This document shows, one piece after another, positions 29,579 through 38,836 of a stretch of 54,251 bases of DNA. The number at the start of each line of letters is the position of its first letter. Within the stretch, counting starts at the first letter, position 1. The notes beneath the pieces were generated by a model that was not told the origin of the DNA, searched no databases, and worked only from the letters and a program-made list of their open reading frames with translations. The position numbers were made by a program, and so were the translations under genes. The DNA lies in NCBI GenBank assembly GCA_937885735.1, contig CALABN010000086.1, forward strand, positions 1-54,251, in the 5' to 3' direction. This DNA comes from an uncultured Bacteroidota bacterium (GTDB lineage: Bacteria; Bacteroidota; Bacteroidia; Bacteroidales; SZUA-534).

Positions 29579-31276
29579 ATGAAAAAGCAAGTTATTACCG
29601 AAACCATAATATGGGTGGCCATATTGCTGTTGGTCAGTGTGTTGTCATCGTATTTCTTTGCGCGGTTCGACTTGACGGCCGACAAACGCTACTCATTGTC
29701 GAAATCGACTCGTCTTATGCTTGAAGACCTTGACGACGAGGTCTATTTCAAGATTTATCTTGACGGCGACCTGCCAGCAGGCTTCAAACGCTTGCAGAAT
29801 TCGGTGCGCGAGATGCTCGACGAGTTTCGTGCCTATGGTGGCGAGAGTGTGCAGTACGAATTCATCGACCCGATGGAGAATCCAAACGAACAGACACGCC
29901 AGCGCATCTTCCGCGAATTGTACCAGAAAGGACTTGACCCTACAAACCTGCAGGTGAAGGAGAAGGACGGTGGCACGACGCAAAAGTTGATTTTTCCAGG
30001 CATTTTGGTGTCGTATCAGGGTCGCGAGGTGGCTGTCAACATACTGAAAAAGCACGTCACTGCTACAGCCGATGCCAATCTTCAGACATCTATCCAGTCG
30101 CTTGAATACGACCTCACATTTGCCATAAACCAACTGCTGACACCAACGGCGCCAATAATAGGCTTTGTGCGTGGACACGGCGAATTGCCACCGCAACAGA
30201 TGGAGGATATGTCGTACACTTTGGGAAAATTCTATAATCTGCGTCAGGTTGATGCCGATGCCGAAATTCTCAAGACTGATTCGTTGGGTCAACTTGTCTA
30301 TCGCCTTTTGGTTGTGGCACAGCCACTTGAAAAATATACTGAACCTGAAAAGTTCCTCATCGACCAATACATAATGGCAGGTGGCAGTATGTTGTGGCTC
30401 ATTGACAACACTACGGCAAGCATCGACAGCCTTTCGCACGCGCGCGAAGTCACGGCTATGCCTGTCGAACTCAATCTCGACGACCAACTGTTTACCTATG
30501 GCGTCCGTCTGAATGCCAATTTGGTGCAGGATATGCAGTGTGCCGTCATACCAGTCAACACGGCATTGGTGGGGCAACCGCCACAATTCACGCCTGCGCC
30601 GTGGGTGTTCTCGCCAGTGGTGACGCCGTTGGGCAACATTCCGCTTACAAAGAATCTTGATATGATTCGCATCGACTTTGCCAGCACCATTGACACAGTC
30701 GGGCACGATGCAAGCGTCAGCAAAACGGTTTTGCTGGCCACTTCCGACAACAGCCGTACAGTGTCGTTGCCTACGCGTGTCGACTTGTCCATAATTGGCG
30801 AGCGCATTGCCAGCGAGGCCTTTGCCAAATCAAGTCTGCCAGTAGCGGTGTTACTCGAGGGCAGTTTTCGCAGTGCATTTGCCAACCGCCCGATTCAGGT
30901 CGAGGGATTCAGCCACTCGCAGTTCCGCCGTCAGGGCGAGCAGGCGCGTATGATTGTGGTTTCCGATGGCGACATTATCCGCAACCAGTTCCGCCAGAAC
31001 GGCGACCAGATGGAACCTCTGCCGTTGGGCTACGACCGATACACCCGCCAGACTTTCGGCAACAAGGAGTTCCTGCTCAACGCCGTCAACTACCTCTGCG
31101 GTTTCGACGAGTTGATGGAGAGCCGTTCAAAGGAATTCAAGATGCGAATGCTCGACAAGGCCAAAGTGCAGGAGCAACGCACATTGTGGCAGTCGGTCAA
31201 TGTTGTCTTGCCAATAATTGTATTGTTGGTGTTCGGGTTGATATTTAATAAGATACGTAAACAAAGATATCAATAA
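29579..31276 (+). CDS. gldG: Gliding-motility type ABC transporter substrate-binding protein GldG
   Basis: Encodes 565 residues: an N-terminal membrane helix (TIIWVAILLLVSVLSSYFFARFDLTADKRYSLS), a large extracytoplasmic domain of the ABC-type uncharacterised family (YEFIDPMENPN, GFVRGHGELPP) and a C-terminal helix (VNVVLPIIVLLVFGLIFNKIRKQRYQ). This layout is standard for GldG. It begins just after the right-hand repeat and overlaps the next start by one base. Confidence 0.88.
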   Translation: MKKQVITETIIWVAILLLVSVLSSYFFARFDLTADKRYSLSKSTRLMLEDLDDEVYFKIYLDGDLPAGFKRLQNSVREMLDEFRAYGGESVQYEFIDPMENPNEQTRQRIFRELYQKGLDPTNLQVKEKDGGTTQKLIFPGILVSYQGREVAVNILKKHVTATADANLQTSIQSLEYDLTFAINQLLTPTAPIIGFVRGHGELPPQQMEDMSYTLGKFYNLRQVDADAEILKTDSLGQLVYRLLVVAQPLEKYTEPEKFLIDQYIMAGGSMLWLIDNTTASIDSLSHAREVTAMPVELNLDDQLFTYGVRLNANLVQDMQCAVIPVNTALVGQPPQFTPAPWVFSPVVTPLGNIPLTKNLDMIRIDFASTIDTVGHDASVSKTVLLATSDNSRTVSLPTRVDLSIIGERIASEAFAKSSLPVAVLLEGSFRSAFANRPIQVEGFSHSQFRRQGEQARMIVVSDGDIIRNQFRQNGDQMEPLPLGYDRYTRQTFGNKEFLLNAVNYLCGFDELMESRSKEFKMRMLDKAKVQEQRTLWQSVNVVLPIIVLLVFGLIFNKIRKQRYQ

Positions 31277-32232
31277 TGGATAAGAAGCAATCTAAATTGA
31301 TTCCAGTGCTTGCCTTGCTTTTGGCAGTCACCGCAATAGTTGTTTCCACTAACAGCAAATCGACAATTAACGACAAGCAAGGAACATTTGCAGTATCCGA
31401 TACGTCGGCAGTGACACTGGTGATTATTTCCGACACCCACGGCAACAATGTCAAAATTGTGCGCCATTCTAACCAATGGTTCGCCGACCAGGCTCTTGCC
31501 CGAACCGACCTGATGACGGTGCTGATGAAGGTCTTGCACGATATCGAAAAGTCGAAGGTTGTGGCAAATTCCGATATTGGCAATATTGTCAACATTATGA
31601 AGGAAGATGGATTTACGGTGACGGTGATGGTCCAAAGGAAAAAGATAGTGTCGTACACCATTTGCTTCGACGGCGATTTGTGCTACGCGCTGAAGGAAGG
31701 TGCCGACAAGCCTTATGTGGTCGAGGTTCCAGGCTATGGCCAGATGATAACCATACTCAAACTTGCCAACCCTGCCGATTGGAAGAGCCGTTCGGTGTTT
31801 GCCGTCCAGCCTAAAGACTTAGCGCAGATAGTGTTCAACGATGAAACCGACAACTCGTTCATTATCAAGAGGTCGGGAAAGGAATTCGAGGTATTTTCGT
31901 ATCCTGTCGGGCTTAAAATCCAGGGTGCAAGCATAGAAAAGGTTGCTGGTTATGTTGAGCAATTCCGCAAAAAGGATTTTTCGGCCTACGTGCAACTACA
32001 GCAGACGGCCATTGACTCAATAACGTCCACACGACCAATCTACACACTTTCGGTTACCACCACCGACGGCCGTGAAATGTGGTGCAAGGCATTCGAGCGC
32101 CATTTGCTGTGGCAGGGCAACCAACTCGACCCCGACAATTTCTACCTTCTGCTGGCCAACGGCGACTTTGTGCAGGCCAAATACTTCGATTTCGACCCAC
32201 TGGTTAAGAGCGTGAATTCATTTAGGAATTAG
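31276..32232 (+). CDS. DUF4340-like membrane-anchored protein
   Basis: Encodes 318 residues with an N-terminal anchor (LIPVLALLLAVTAIVV) and a mostly beta-structured outer region. Its size, anchor and position after an ABC permease/GldG pair match DUF4340 proteins, which often close such operons. The start ATG shares one base with the gldG stop, indicating translational coupling. Function is unknown. Confidence 0.65.
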   Translation: MDKKQSKLIPVLALLLAVTAIVVSTNSKSTINDKQGTFAVSDTSAVTLVIISDTHGNNVKIVRHSNQWFADQALARTDLMTVLMKVLHDIEKSKVVANSDIGNIVNIMKEDGFTVTVMVQRKKIVSYTICFDGDLCYALKEGADKPYVVEVPGYGQMITILKLANPADWKSRSVFAVQPKDLAQIVFNDETDNSFIIKRSGKEFEVFSYPVGLKIQGASIEKVAGYVEQFRKKDFSAYVQLQQTAIDSITSTRPIYTLSVTTTDGREMWCKAFERHLLWQGNQLDPDNFYLLLANGDFVQAKYFDFDPLVKSVNSFRN

Positions 32233-32424
32233 GATTTAGGAATTAGTTCAGTTAGGAATTAGGATTTAGGAATTCGGATTTCGTAATTACTCAACAACTT
32301 TACCCCCGTCAACAAATCTGTGCGAAAATTCGTAATTCGTATTTAGGAATTCGCAATTATTATCTAAATTTGGGCGTTTTGGCTACAGCCATTTTTAATT
32401 GTAATCAATTTAAAAACACATACA
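32233..32424. repeat. Short AT-rich direct repeats before dnaN
   Basis: The stretch 32,221-32,280 repeats variants of TTAGGAATTAGGATTT, and related TCGTAATT/GGAATTCG words continue to about 32,355. I see no gene. The dnaN promoter must lie near 32,360-32,424 but no clear TTTG/TAnnTTTG pair is evident. Confidence 0.6.
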
Positions 32425-33549
32425 ATGAACTTTATCGTATCGAGTACGCAACTTTTGAATCACTTGCAGGCAGTAAGCCGTGTAATCAATTCAAAGAACA
32501 CAATGGCAATTCTTGACAATTTCCTTTTCGACCTTAAGGGTAATACGTTGACAATCACAGCATCTGACGTTGAAACGACAATGGTGTCTTCGCTCGACGT
32601 TGACAGCGCTTCTGGCGAAGGAACAATAGCAGTAGATGCTAAACGCCTTACCAGCATCCTGAAGGAATTCCCTGAACAGCCATTGACATTCAATATGGAT
32701 AACACTTCATTCAATGTCGACATTGTTTCGGAAAACGGCAAGTTCAGCGTGTTGGGCCTCAATGGTGACGATTTTCCACAAATCCAAAGCCTTCAGGACG
32801 AGACCTGCACCGTTCATCTTTCTGCCGACGCTCTGCTTCAAGGCGTTACAAAGAGCATCTTCGCCACTTCGTCTGACGAACTTCGCCCTGTAATGACTGG
32901 TATCTTTGTCGAGATTGCGCAAGGCAAAATCAAGTTTGTGGCATCTGACGCCCACAAGTTGGTTTGCTACAGCCGTGCCGACGTTCAGGCCGAAAGCGAG
33001 AGTTCGTTCATCTTGCCACAAAAGCCTGCCAACCTGCTCAAGAACATTCTGCCAAAGGACGACAGCCCTGTAACTCTGTCTTTCGATAAGAAAAACGCCG
33101 TTGTTGAATTCAACAAATACAAACTGGTTTGCCGTTTGATTGAAGGCGCTTATCCTAACTATCAGGCTGTCATACCAACCGATGCCCCTCGCAAACTCAC
33201 AATCGACCGCATCGACCTTTGCAACTGCCTGCGCCGTGTGTCAGTGTTCTCAAATCAGGCAAGCAACCTTATAAAACTCTCAATCACAGCAAATCAACTT
33301 ACAGTTTCGGCACAAGACATAGACTTCTCTATTTCTGCTCACGAACGCGTTAAATGCCAATACGAGGGCGAGGATATGGAAATCGGCTTCAAATCGACAT
33401 TCCTTATCGAGATTCTGTCGAACTTGAGTTGCACCGACGTTGTTGTCAACCTGTCAGACTCTACAAAGGCAGGAACCTTTGTTCCTCTCGACCAGACATC
33501 TGTTGACGAAGACGTGCTGATGCTTTTGATGCCAATGATGATTAGTTAA
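32425..33549 (+). CDS. dnaN: DNA polymerase III beta subunit (sliding clamp)
   Basis: Encodes 374 residues in three similar clamp domains. The start MNFIVSSTQLLNHLQAVSRVINSKNTMAILDNFLFDL, the middle FVASDAHKLVCYSR and the end MLLMPMMIS are family hallmarks; the final hydrophobic residues border the pocket that binds polymerase peptides. Length is normal. It forms a ring on DNA and tethers the replicative polymerase. dnaA and recF are not next to it, as is usual in Bacteroidetes. Confidence 0.96.
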   Translation: MNFIVSSTQLLNHLQAVSRVINSKNTMAILDNFLFDLKGNTLTITASDVETTMVSSLDVDSASGEGTIAVDAKRLTSILKEFPEQPLTFNMDNTSFNVDIVSENGKFSVLGLNGDDFPQIQSLQDETCTVHLSADALLQGVTKSIFATSSDELRPVMTGIFVEIAQGKIKFVASDAHKLVCYSRADVQAESESSFILPQKPANLLKNILPKDDSPVTLSFDKKNAVVEFNKYKLVCRLIEGAYPNYQAVIPTDAPRKLTIDRIDLCNCLRRVSVFSNQASNLIKLSITANQLTVSAQDIDFSISAHERVKCQYEGEDMEIGFKSTFLIEILSNLSCTDVVVNLSDSTKAGTFVPLDQTSVDEDVLMLLMPMMIS

Positions 33550-33771
33550 GGTGTGTTCTATAAATTCACCGTTTTAAAAATAAATGTAACCAAATGGGTT
33601 GTATTAACTTTTCGGCGCTTTTTGTTTTTTATCGGTATGTTTCTGGTCGTCAGTCGTCAACAGTGCCCGCACTGTATCCTTCTTCCGCCCATAAATCTAC
33701 TCGATAAAAAATCAAAAATCTCTCGAAATCAATTTATAAAACCCACCTTAATAATCAAAAAATATCGATTG

Positions 33772-33803
33772 AAAAAGGGAAGTGCATTTGCTCTTCCCTT
33801 TTT
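33772..33803 (+). terminator. Hairpin terminator after dnaN
   Basis: The stem AAAAAGGGAAG / CTTCCCTTTTT closes on a short loop and ends in T's, working in either direction. It lies about 220 bases past the dnaN stop. The rest of the 33,550-33,961 gap holds only repeated ATTGTGAATTGTCAATTGG-type words near 33,880-33,925. Confidence 0.7.
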
Positions 33804-33961
33804 CGTTTTTTGGAAAAACCTGAAAGCCCTGATTGCCGTTTTGAATTGAATTATGAATAGTTGTTTGAGAAATAATTTTGTCAATTGGCAATTGTGAATT
33901 GTCAATTGGTAATTGTGATTTGCCAACTCTTTTCTATTTTTGTAATGTTTTTATCACGTCA

Positions 33962-35251
33962 ATGGAATCATTAAACAACAGCGGTGTTCAGTCCGATTCA
34001 ACGGTCATACAGCCAGTTTCGGTAGGCAACTCATTGATTGCGCCCCAAAGGTCTGATTTTGGAGGTTTGGGTGAGTTTGTGGTGGATTCGGCGCGCATTG
34101 CCCCTAAAAAGGTGTCGGCGCCAATTATCAAGACTGTGCCCTATGTCCCTGAAAACGATACTATCAATCATCCAGACTACGACGTACTTACAGGCGATTT
34201 CGTAATCACCCGCGACGAGTCAATGGCATCGCAGTTGCGCATCAACCCAATATCGCCATTGACCGACAGCGAGAAGGAACAACAGCAGATTACTGCAGTC
34301 AAGCCACAGGAGATGCCAGTTGTGGCACGCCCTGCTGAAAAGCCGGTGCTTGTAGAGGCACCAGTCGAGACTGAAGTTGTTGTTCAGGATATTGCGGAAG
34401 TGATAATGGACGATGAGGCTTGCGCCGATACAGTCCAGACCATTGACACCGTTGAGGTGAGTGCCGATACGGTTGCGGTGCTGTCTGATTCCATAAGCGC
34501 CGACACTGTGCAGATGGTTGCAAAGCCTCGTCAGCAGGTTTTCAAGGAGAAGGAAGGCAAGCCTATTGCCCGCAAGACCAGCAATTTCTCGATTGACAAG
34601 ACAATTGAAGAAACCGACTGGATGATTGGCGTGGTCATATTCTCTTTTATCCTTTTTGCGTGGACCAGAATGATTTACGGCAAGTTTGTTGGAATGGTGA
34701 CGCAGTCGGCTGTCAACTTCTACACGGCACGACGGGTTTATGAGGAGTCAAACGTTATACGCGTACGTGTGTTCCTATTGCTAAACATACTGTTCTACAT
34801 CAACATAAGTCTGTTTGCAAGCCAGTGCTTGAGTTTCTTTGACGTTGATTTGTCAGGTTTCTCGAGTTTCCAGTGGTTTGGAATATGCGGATTGGCGTTT
34901 TTTGCCATATACACGCTCAAGACTCTGGTGTTGAAGATTCTTGATTTTATATTCGATACAAAGACATTTGGCTCGTACAATTTTTCCATATATCTCTACA
35001 ATAAAATGTACGGACTCTTGCTGTTGCCGTTGGTTGCAGTGATACCTTTTGTACCCGATTTTGTGGCCGAAAAACTCATTTGGGCGGGAGTTATCTTGTT
35101 CATATTCTTTTATGTATCCACATTGTTCAGGGGTCTGCGAATTTGTATAAAAAATAGGGTTTCCATTTTCTATTTGTTTTTCTACCTTTGTGCCCTTGAA
35201 ATTTTGCCCTTACTGACAATTTACAAATGCATATTGAACTATGTTTTGTAA
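33962..35251 (+). CDS. DUF4271 membrane protein
   Basis: Encodes 429 residues from ATG 33962; an upstream in-frame start at 33878 would add 28 residues encoded by simple repeats and is unlikely. The N-terminal half (about 1-210) is soluble, acidic and poorly conserved. The C-terminal half holds about five membrane helices with WMIGVVIFSFILFAWTRMIYG and related segments, the DUF4271 region. In Bacteroidetes this gene commonly precedes hemD, as here, but its function is unknown. Confidence 0.8.
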   Translation: MESLNNSGVQSDSTVIQPVSVGNSLIAPQRSDFGGLGEFVVDSARIAPKKVSAPIIKTVPYVPENDTINHPDYDVLTGDFVITRDESMASQLRINPISPLTDSEKEQQQITAVKPQEMPVVARPAEKPVLVEAPVETEVVVQDIAEVIMDDEACADTVQTIDTVEVSADTVAVLSDSISADTVQMVAKPRQQVFKEKEGKPIARKTSNFSIDKTIEETDWMIGVVIFSFILFAWTRMIYGKFVGMVTQSAVNFYTARRVYEESNVIRVRVFLLLNILFYINISLFASQCLSFFDVDLSGFSSFQWFGICGLAFFAIYTLKTLVLKILDFIFDTKTFGSYNFSIYLYNKMYGLLLLPLVAVIPFVPDFVAEKLIWAGVILFIFFYVSTLFRGLRICIKNRVSIFYLFFYLCALEILPLLTIYKCILNYVL

Positions 35252-35292
35252 AGGGGGTAAATGGTAGAAAGTCTAACTAAAAAGCATTCAAC

Positions 35293-36054
35293 TTGAAAAT
35301 TAAGAAAATTTTGGTTTCTCAACCAAAACCTACGACTGAAAAGTCACCGTATTTCGATTTGGCTGAAAAATACAATCTAAAGATTGATTTTAGACCTTTT
35401 ATTACAGTAAAGCCTGTTGAAGCCAAAGAATTTCGCAAGAATAGAATTAACATACTTGACCACACCGCTGTTATCTTCACAAGCAAAAATGCGATAGACC
35501 ATTTGTTCCGTATGTGTGAGGAGATGCGCGTCACTCTGCCTGACGATATGAAGTATTTCTGCATCACAGAGGCCGTTGCCCTTTATCTTCAGAAATACAT
35601 CACATACCGCAAGCGCAAGATTTTCTTCGGCGCAAACGGCAAGTTCGACGAGTTGCTTGCCTTGATTGACAAGCACAAGGAGGACAAGTACCTTCTGCCT
35701 TCGTCAGACAAGTACAAGCCAGAGGTTATTGAGAAACTTACATCTCACAACATCGACCACACACTTGCAATATTATACCAGACTGTCGCAACAGATATGT
35801 CGGACATTGCCGACCAAAACTACGACGTTCTGTGCTTCTTCAGCCCCGAGGGCATCAAGTCGCTCAAGTCGAATTTCCCTAACTTTGAACAAAACGAAAT
35901 AGCAATTGCGGCATTGGGCCCGACAACAGCAAAGGCTGTGGAAGATGCCAACTTGCGTCTCGACATAAAGGCTCCAATTCCAGAAGCGCCTTCAATGCCA
36001 GCGGCACTTGAACTCTACATTAAGGAGATAAACAAGGCTAGCAAGAAAAACTAG
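35293..36054 (+). CDS. hemD: Uroporphyrinogen-III synthase family protein
   Basis: Encodes 253 residues starting at TTG 35293 (KIKKILVSQPKP). The two-lobed HemD fold is shown by AVIFTSKNAIDHLF in the first lobe and VLCFFSPEGIKSL ... IAALGPTTAKAVEDA in the second. The enzyme closes hydroxymethylbilane to uroporphyrinogen III in haem synthesis. It follows DUF4271 by 41 bases and a terminator follows. Confidence 0.88.
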   Translation: MKIKKILVSQPKPTTEKSPYFDLAEKYNLKIDFRPFITVKPVEAKEFRKNRINILDHTAVIFTSKNAIDHLFRMCEEMRVTLPDDMKYFCITEAVALYLQKYITYRKRKIFFGANGKFDELLALIDKHKEDKYLLPSSDKYKPEVIEKLTSHNIDHTLAILYQTVATDMSDIADQNYDVLCFFSPEGIKSLKSNFPNFEQNEIAIAALGPTTAKAVEDANLRLDIKAPIPEAPSMPAALELYIKEINKASKKN

Positions 36055-36075
36055 AATATTCTTCATATTACAAGT

Positions 36076-36113
36076 AACCGCAATCGGGATTTCCAGGTTG
36101 CGGTTATTTTTTT
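36076..36113 (+). terminator. Terminator after hemD
   Basis: An 8-bp stem AACCGCAA / TTGCGGTT with a 14-base loop is followed by ATTTTTTT. Confidence 0.8.
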
Positions 36114-36237
36114 GCATTGGCACTATCGTGGGTTGAAAATATGAATCTCTAAAAGTCTTTCAATAAAGGTCAACTTATATGATTATTTGTGGTAAAATTT
36201 CACTCAATTATGCCTATTCTGCTTAAAATAAATAGTT

Positions 36238-36435
36238 ATGTCTGAAGAACTTTTACATTCATATCGTCTTACATCGATGGAAGAACCAACCGATGAGATG
36301 CTAAATGCAATAATGGAAAAAGTTGCGGAGGCGGCTAGAGAGTCAAATGCACGGGCTGAAGCCAATCTAAATAGAATGATGGCGGAAACTATGGCATTGA
36401 TACAACAGAATAATCAGCAGGCTCAACAAAAATGA
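36238..36435 (+). CDS. Small helical hypothetical protein
   Basis: Encodes 65 residues, almost wholly helical and charged (MLNAIMEKVAEAARESNARAEANLNRMMAETMALIQQ), with Met/Ala/Glu-rich heptads that could form a coiled coil. I do not recognise a family. It stands alone between hemD and rnpA. The 230 bases after it hold no clear gene. Confidence 0.45.
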   Translation: MSEELLHSYRLTSMEEPTDEMLNAIMEKVAEAARESNARAEANLNRMMAETMALIQQNNQQAQQK

Positions 36436-36667
36436 ATGTCCGTCGTTCATTCCCCAAAGTCTTTTGCGCTAAGTATTGTATTTTATTGTAACTTATTGCA
36501 ATTAAATCAATTGTCTATTCGATTCTCGTTGCAAATGCCATGGAGAAAGACTATGCGCCAAACGTGGCAATTCATCCTTTTCTCTTTCAACATCACATCA
36601 TTAAACGTTGAATTATTAGAACACACCTTAAATCTTTCTATCTTTGTCCCAATTATTGAATCGCACA

Positions 36668-37069
36668 ATGGAACAAGACAGTCACCCATATTCGTACAAG
36701 CGCAGTGAGCATCTAAAACTGCGCAACGACATTGAGGCCGTGTTCCGTCAGAACAAGGTAGTGCGAGTCAATCCACTCAAACTCATATACGCAGTGGAGC
36801 CAGCCGACGGGTTTACGTGGCAGGTTGCCTTTGTGGCGCCAAAGAAGATTCATCACTTTGCCGTCGACCGCAACCGCAACAAGCGCCTTATGCGCGAGGC
36901 ATTCAGGCTCAACCGTCGCATTTTGACAGATGCTTTGGGCAATACGCGCGTCAAACTGTCGTTTTTGATTGTGGCGCAGAATGCCGAAAAGATGACATAC
37001 GCCGAAATGGAGGGCCGTGTGAGGCTCTTGCTTTCCCGCTTGTCGGAAAAAGTGGCAAAAGACTGCTAA
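36668..37069 (+). CDS. rnpA: Ribonuclease P protein component
   Basis: Encodes 133 residues from ATG 36668 (MEQDSHPYSYKRSEHLKLR). The signature is AVDRNRNKRLMREAFRLN, the conserved RNR helix that binds the RNase P RNA and pre-tRNA leader; VAFVAPKKIHHFAV is the preceding strand. It helps remove 5' leaders from tRNAs. yidD, which often follows rnpA, is not found; the S41 protease gene comes directly after. Confidence 0.92.
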   Translation: MEQDSHPYSYKRSEHLKLRNDIEAVFRQNKVVRVNPLKLIYAVEPADGFTWQVAFVAPKKIHHFAVDRNRNKRLMREAFRLNRRILTDALGNTRVKLSFLIVAQNAEKMTYAEMEGRVRLLLSRLSEKVAKDC

Positions 37070-37126
37070 AATATGCGTGGTATATTGTAAATTTGTTTGG
37101 TCCTTTACTTGACAGGACTTTTTGTT

Positions 37127-38794
37127 ATGAAAAGAAAATTTGGATTTAAGGCCCGTATTGTGGCCGTTGTGTTTGCTGTTTTTGCAGTCGTCGGGTTTGC
37201 AAGCGTCGGCGACAAGGAATTTGAACTTGCAAAGAATCTTGACATCTATCATACATTGTTCCGTGAATTGTCAATCTACTATGTCGATGAGATAGATGCA
37301 GGCGATTTGGTGAAGAAAAGCATTGATGAGATGCTCAACTCACTCGACCCTTACACCGTCTATATACCAGAATCCGACATTGAGGACTTTCGATTTATGA
37401 CAACGGGCCAGTATGGTGGCATTGGCGCCTACATTCACAGCAAGGGCGACTATGTGGAGATAAACGAGCCAATAGAGAATTCGCCCGCATCGCAGGCTGG
37501 CATTATGGCTGGCGACATCATCATTGAGATTGACGGCAAGGACATTGCCAAGATGAAGAGCGACAATGTGAGTGAACTGCTTAAAGGCGAGCCAAATTCA
37601 AAGGTGGTGCTGACAGTTGAGACACCATTCACCAAGGAACGCCGTAAGGTTGAAATAATCCGTCAGAAGATTAAGGTCAAGAGCGTGCCATATTACGGTA
37701 TGGTGGACAACGACATTGCATACATACGCCTTAACAATTTCACCGAAAACTGTAGCCAGGAAGTGAAGGAAGCCCTGCTCGACCTGAAAAAGAACCACCA
37801 GGTCAACGGTATTGTCTTCGACTTGCGTGGCAACCCTGGAGGCCTGCTCAACGAGGCCGTTTCCGTGTCGAACCTGTTTGTCGATAAGGGGCGCGAGATA
37901 GTGAGCACCAAGGGCAAGGTGAAAATGTGGAACCAGACATACTACGCTACAAACGAGCCTGTCGACACCAAGACACCTTTGGCCGTTTTGGTCAACAGCG
38001 GTTCGGCTTCAGCGTCTGAAATTGTTTCGGGTGTGATTCAGGATTTGGACCGTGGCATCATTGTAGGAACCCGCAGTTACGGAAAGGGTTTGGTGCAGAC
38101 CACACGCGACCTTTGCTTCAACACCAAGTTGAAACTCACAACCGCCAAATACTACATTCCAAGCGGACGTTGCATTCAGGCGCTCGACTACTCGCACCGC
38201 AATGAGGACGGTAGCGTGGGCAAGGTGCCCGATTCGCTCATCACCAAGTTCAAGACACTGGCTGGACGTGACGTTTACGACGGTGGCGGTGTCTTGCCAG
38301 ACGTCAAGGTGGAGCCTATTGTTATGAGCAACATATCGTTCAGCCTCTATGCCAAGAACTTGATTTTCGACTATGCAACGCTTTTCCGCCAACGCAACGC
38401 TTCCATTGCCGACCCTGACAAGTTCTGCATCAGCGACAGCGTCTATGACGATTTCGTGTCGTTCCTTTCCGACAAGAACTACGACTATAAACTCAACAGC
38501 GAGAAACTGCTGAACGATTTGGAAAAGTCCATAAAGGAAGAAATTTCCGACAGCGTGAACGCAGAAATACAACAGTTGAGGTCGAAATTGGCACGTAGCA
38601 AGGAGCAGGACCTCACAACCAACAAGACGGAGATAAGCCTGTTGCTACAAGAGGAGATTGTAAGCCGTTACTACTATCAGGGTGGACGTACATTGGCGCA
38701 GTTGAATTCCGATTCAACGTTGAGCAAGGCCATTCTCACGCTCAAGAATGCCGATGAGTATAAAAAACTGTTGAGTCCGTCGGCGACAGAGTAG
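37127..38794 (+). CDS. S41 family C-terminal processing peptidase
   Basis: Encodes 555 residues from ATG 37127 (MKRKFGFKARIVAVVFAVFAVVGFASVG, signal peptide or anchor). A PDZ domain follows (YGGIGAYIHSKGDYVEINEPIENSPASQAGIMAGDIIIEIDGK), then the protease core with FDLRGNPGGLLNEAV, the catalytic serine in NSGSASASEIVSG and the lysine in GTRSYGKGLVQT. The Ser-Lys dyad is intact. It should act in the periplasm. An earlier in-frame start at 37097 would place ten residues ahead of the signal peptide and is less likely. Confidence 0.93.
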   Translation: MKRKFGFKARIVAVVFAVFAVVGFASVGDKEFELAKNLDIYHTLFRELSIYYVDEIDAGDLVKKSIDEMLNSLDPYTVYIPESDIEDFRFMTTGQYGGIGAYIHSKGDYVEINEPIENSPASQAGIMAGDIIIEIDGKDIAKMKSDNVSELLKGEPNSKVVLTVETPFTKERRKVEIIRQKIKVKSVPYYGMVDNDIAYIRLNNFTENCSQEVKEALLDLKKNHQVNGIVFDLRGNPGGLLNEAVSVSNLFVDKGREIVSTKGKVKMWNQTYYATNEPVDTKTPLAVLVNSGSASASEIVSGVIQDLDRGIIVGTRSYGKGLVQTTRDLCFNTKLKLTTAKYYIPSGRCIQALDYSHRNEDGSVGKVPDSLITKFKTLAGRDVYDGGGVLPDVKVEPIVMSNISFSLYAKNLIFDYATLFRQRNASIADPDKFCISDSVYDDFVSFLSDKNYDYKLNSEKLLNDLEKSIKEEISDSVNAEIQQLRSKLARSKEQDLTTNKTEISLLLQEEIVSRYYYQGGRTLAQLNSDSTLSKAILTLKNADEYKKLLSPSATE

Positions 38795-38836
38795 ATATTT
38801 CATTTACAGAATGATGAACCAGACAACCTATTAGAT

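Noticed and set aside
36436..36708. 90-codon frame after the small helical protein
   Set aside because: It overlaps the rnpA start in another frame and has no conserved feature.
36817..37149. yidD candidate after rnpA
   Set aside because: The frame lacks YidD cysteine/proline motifs and is a shadow of rnpA.
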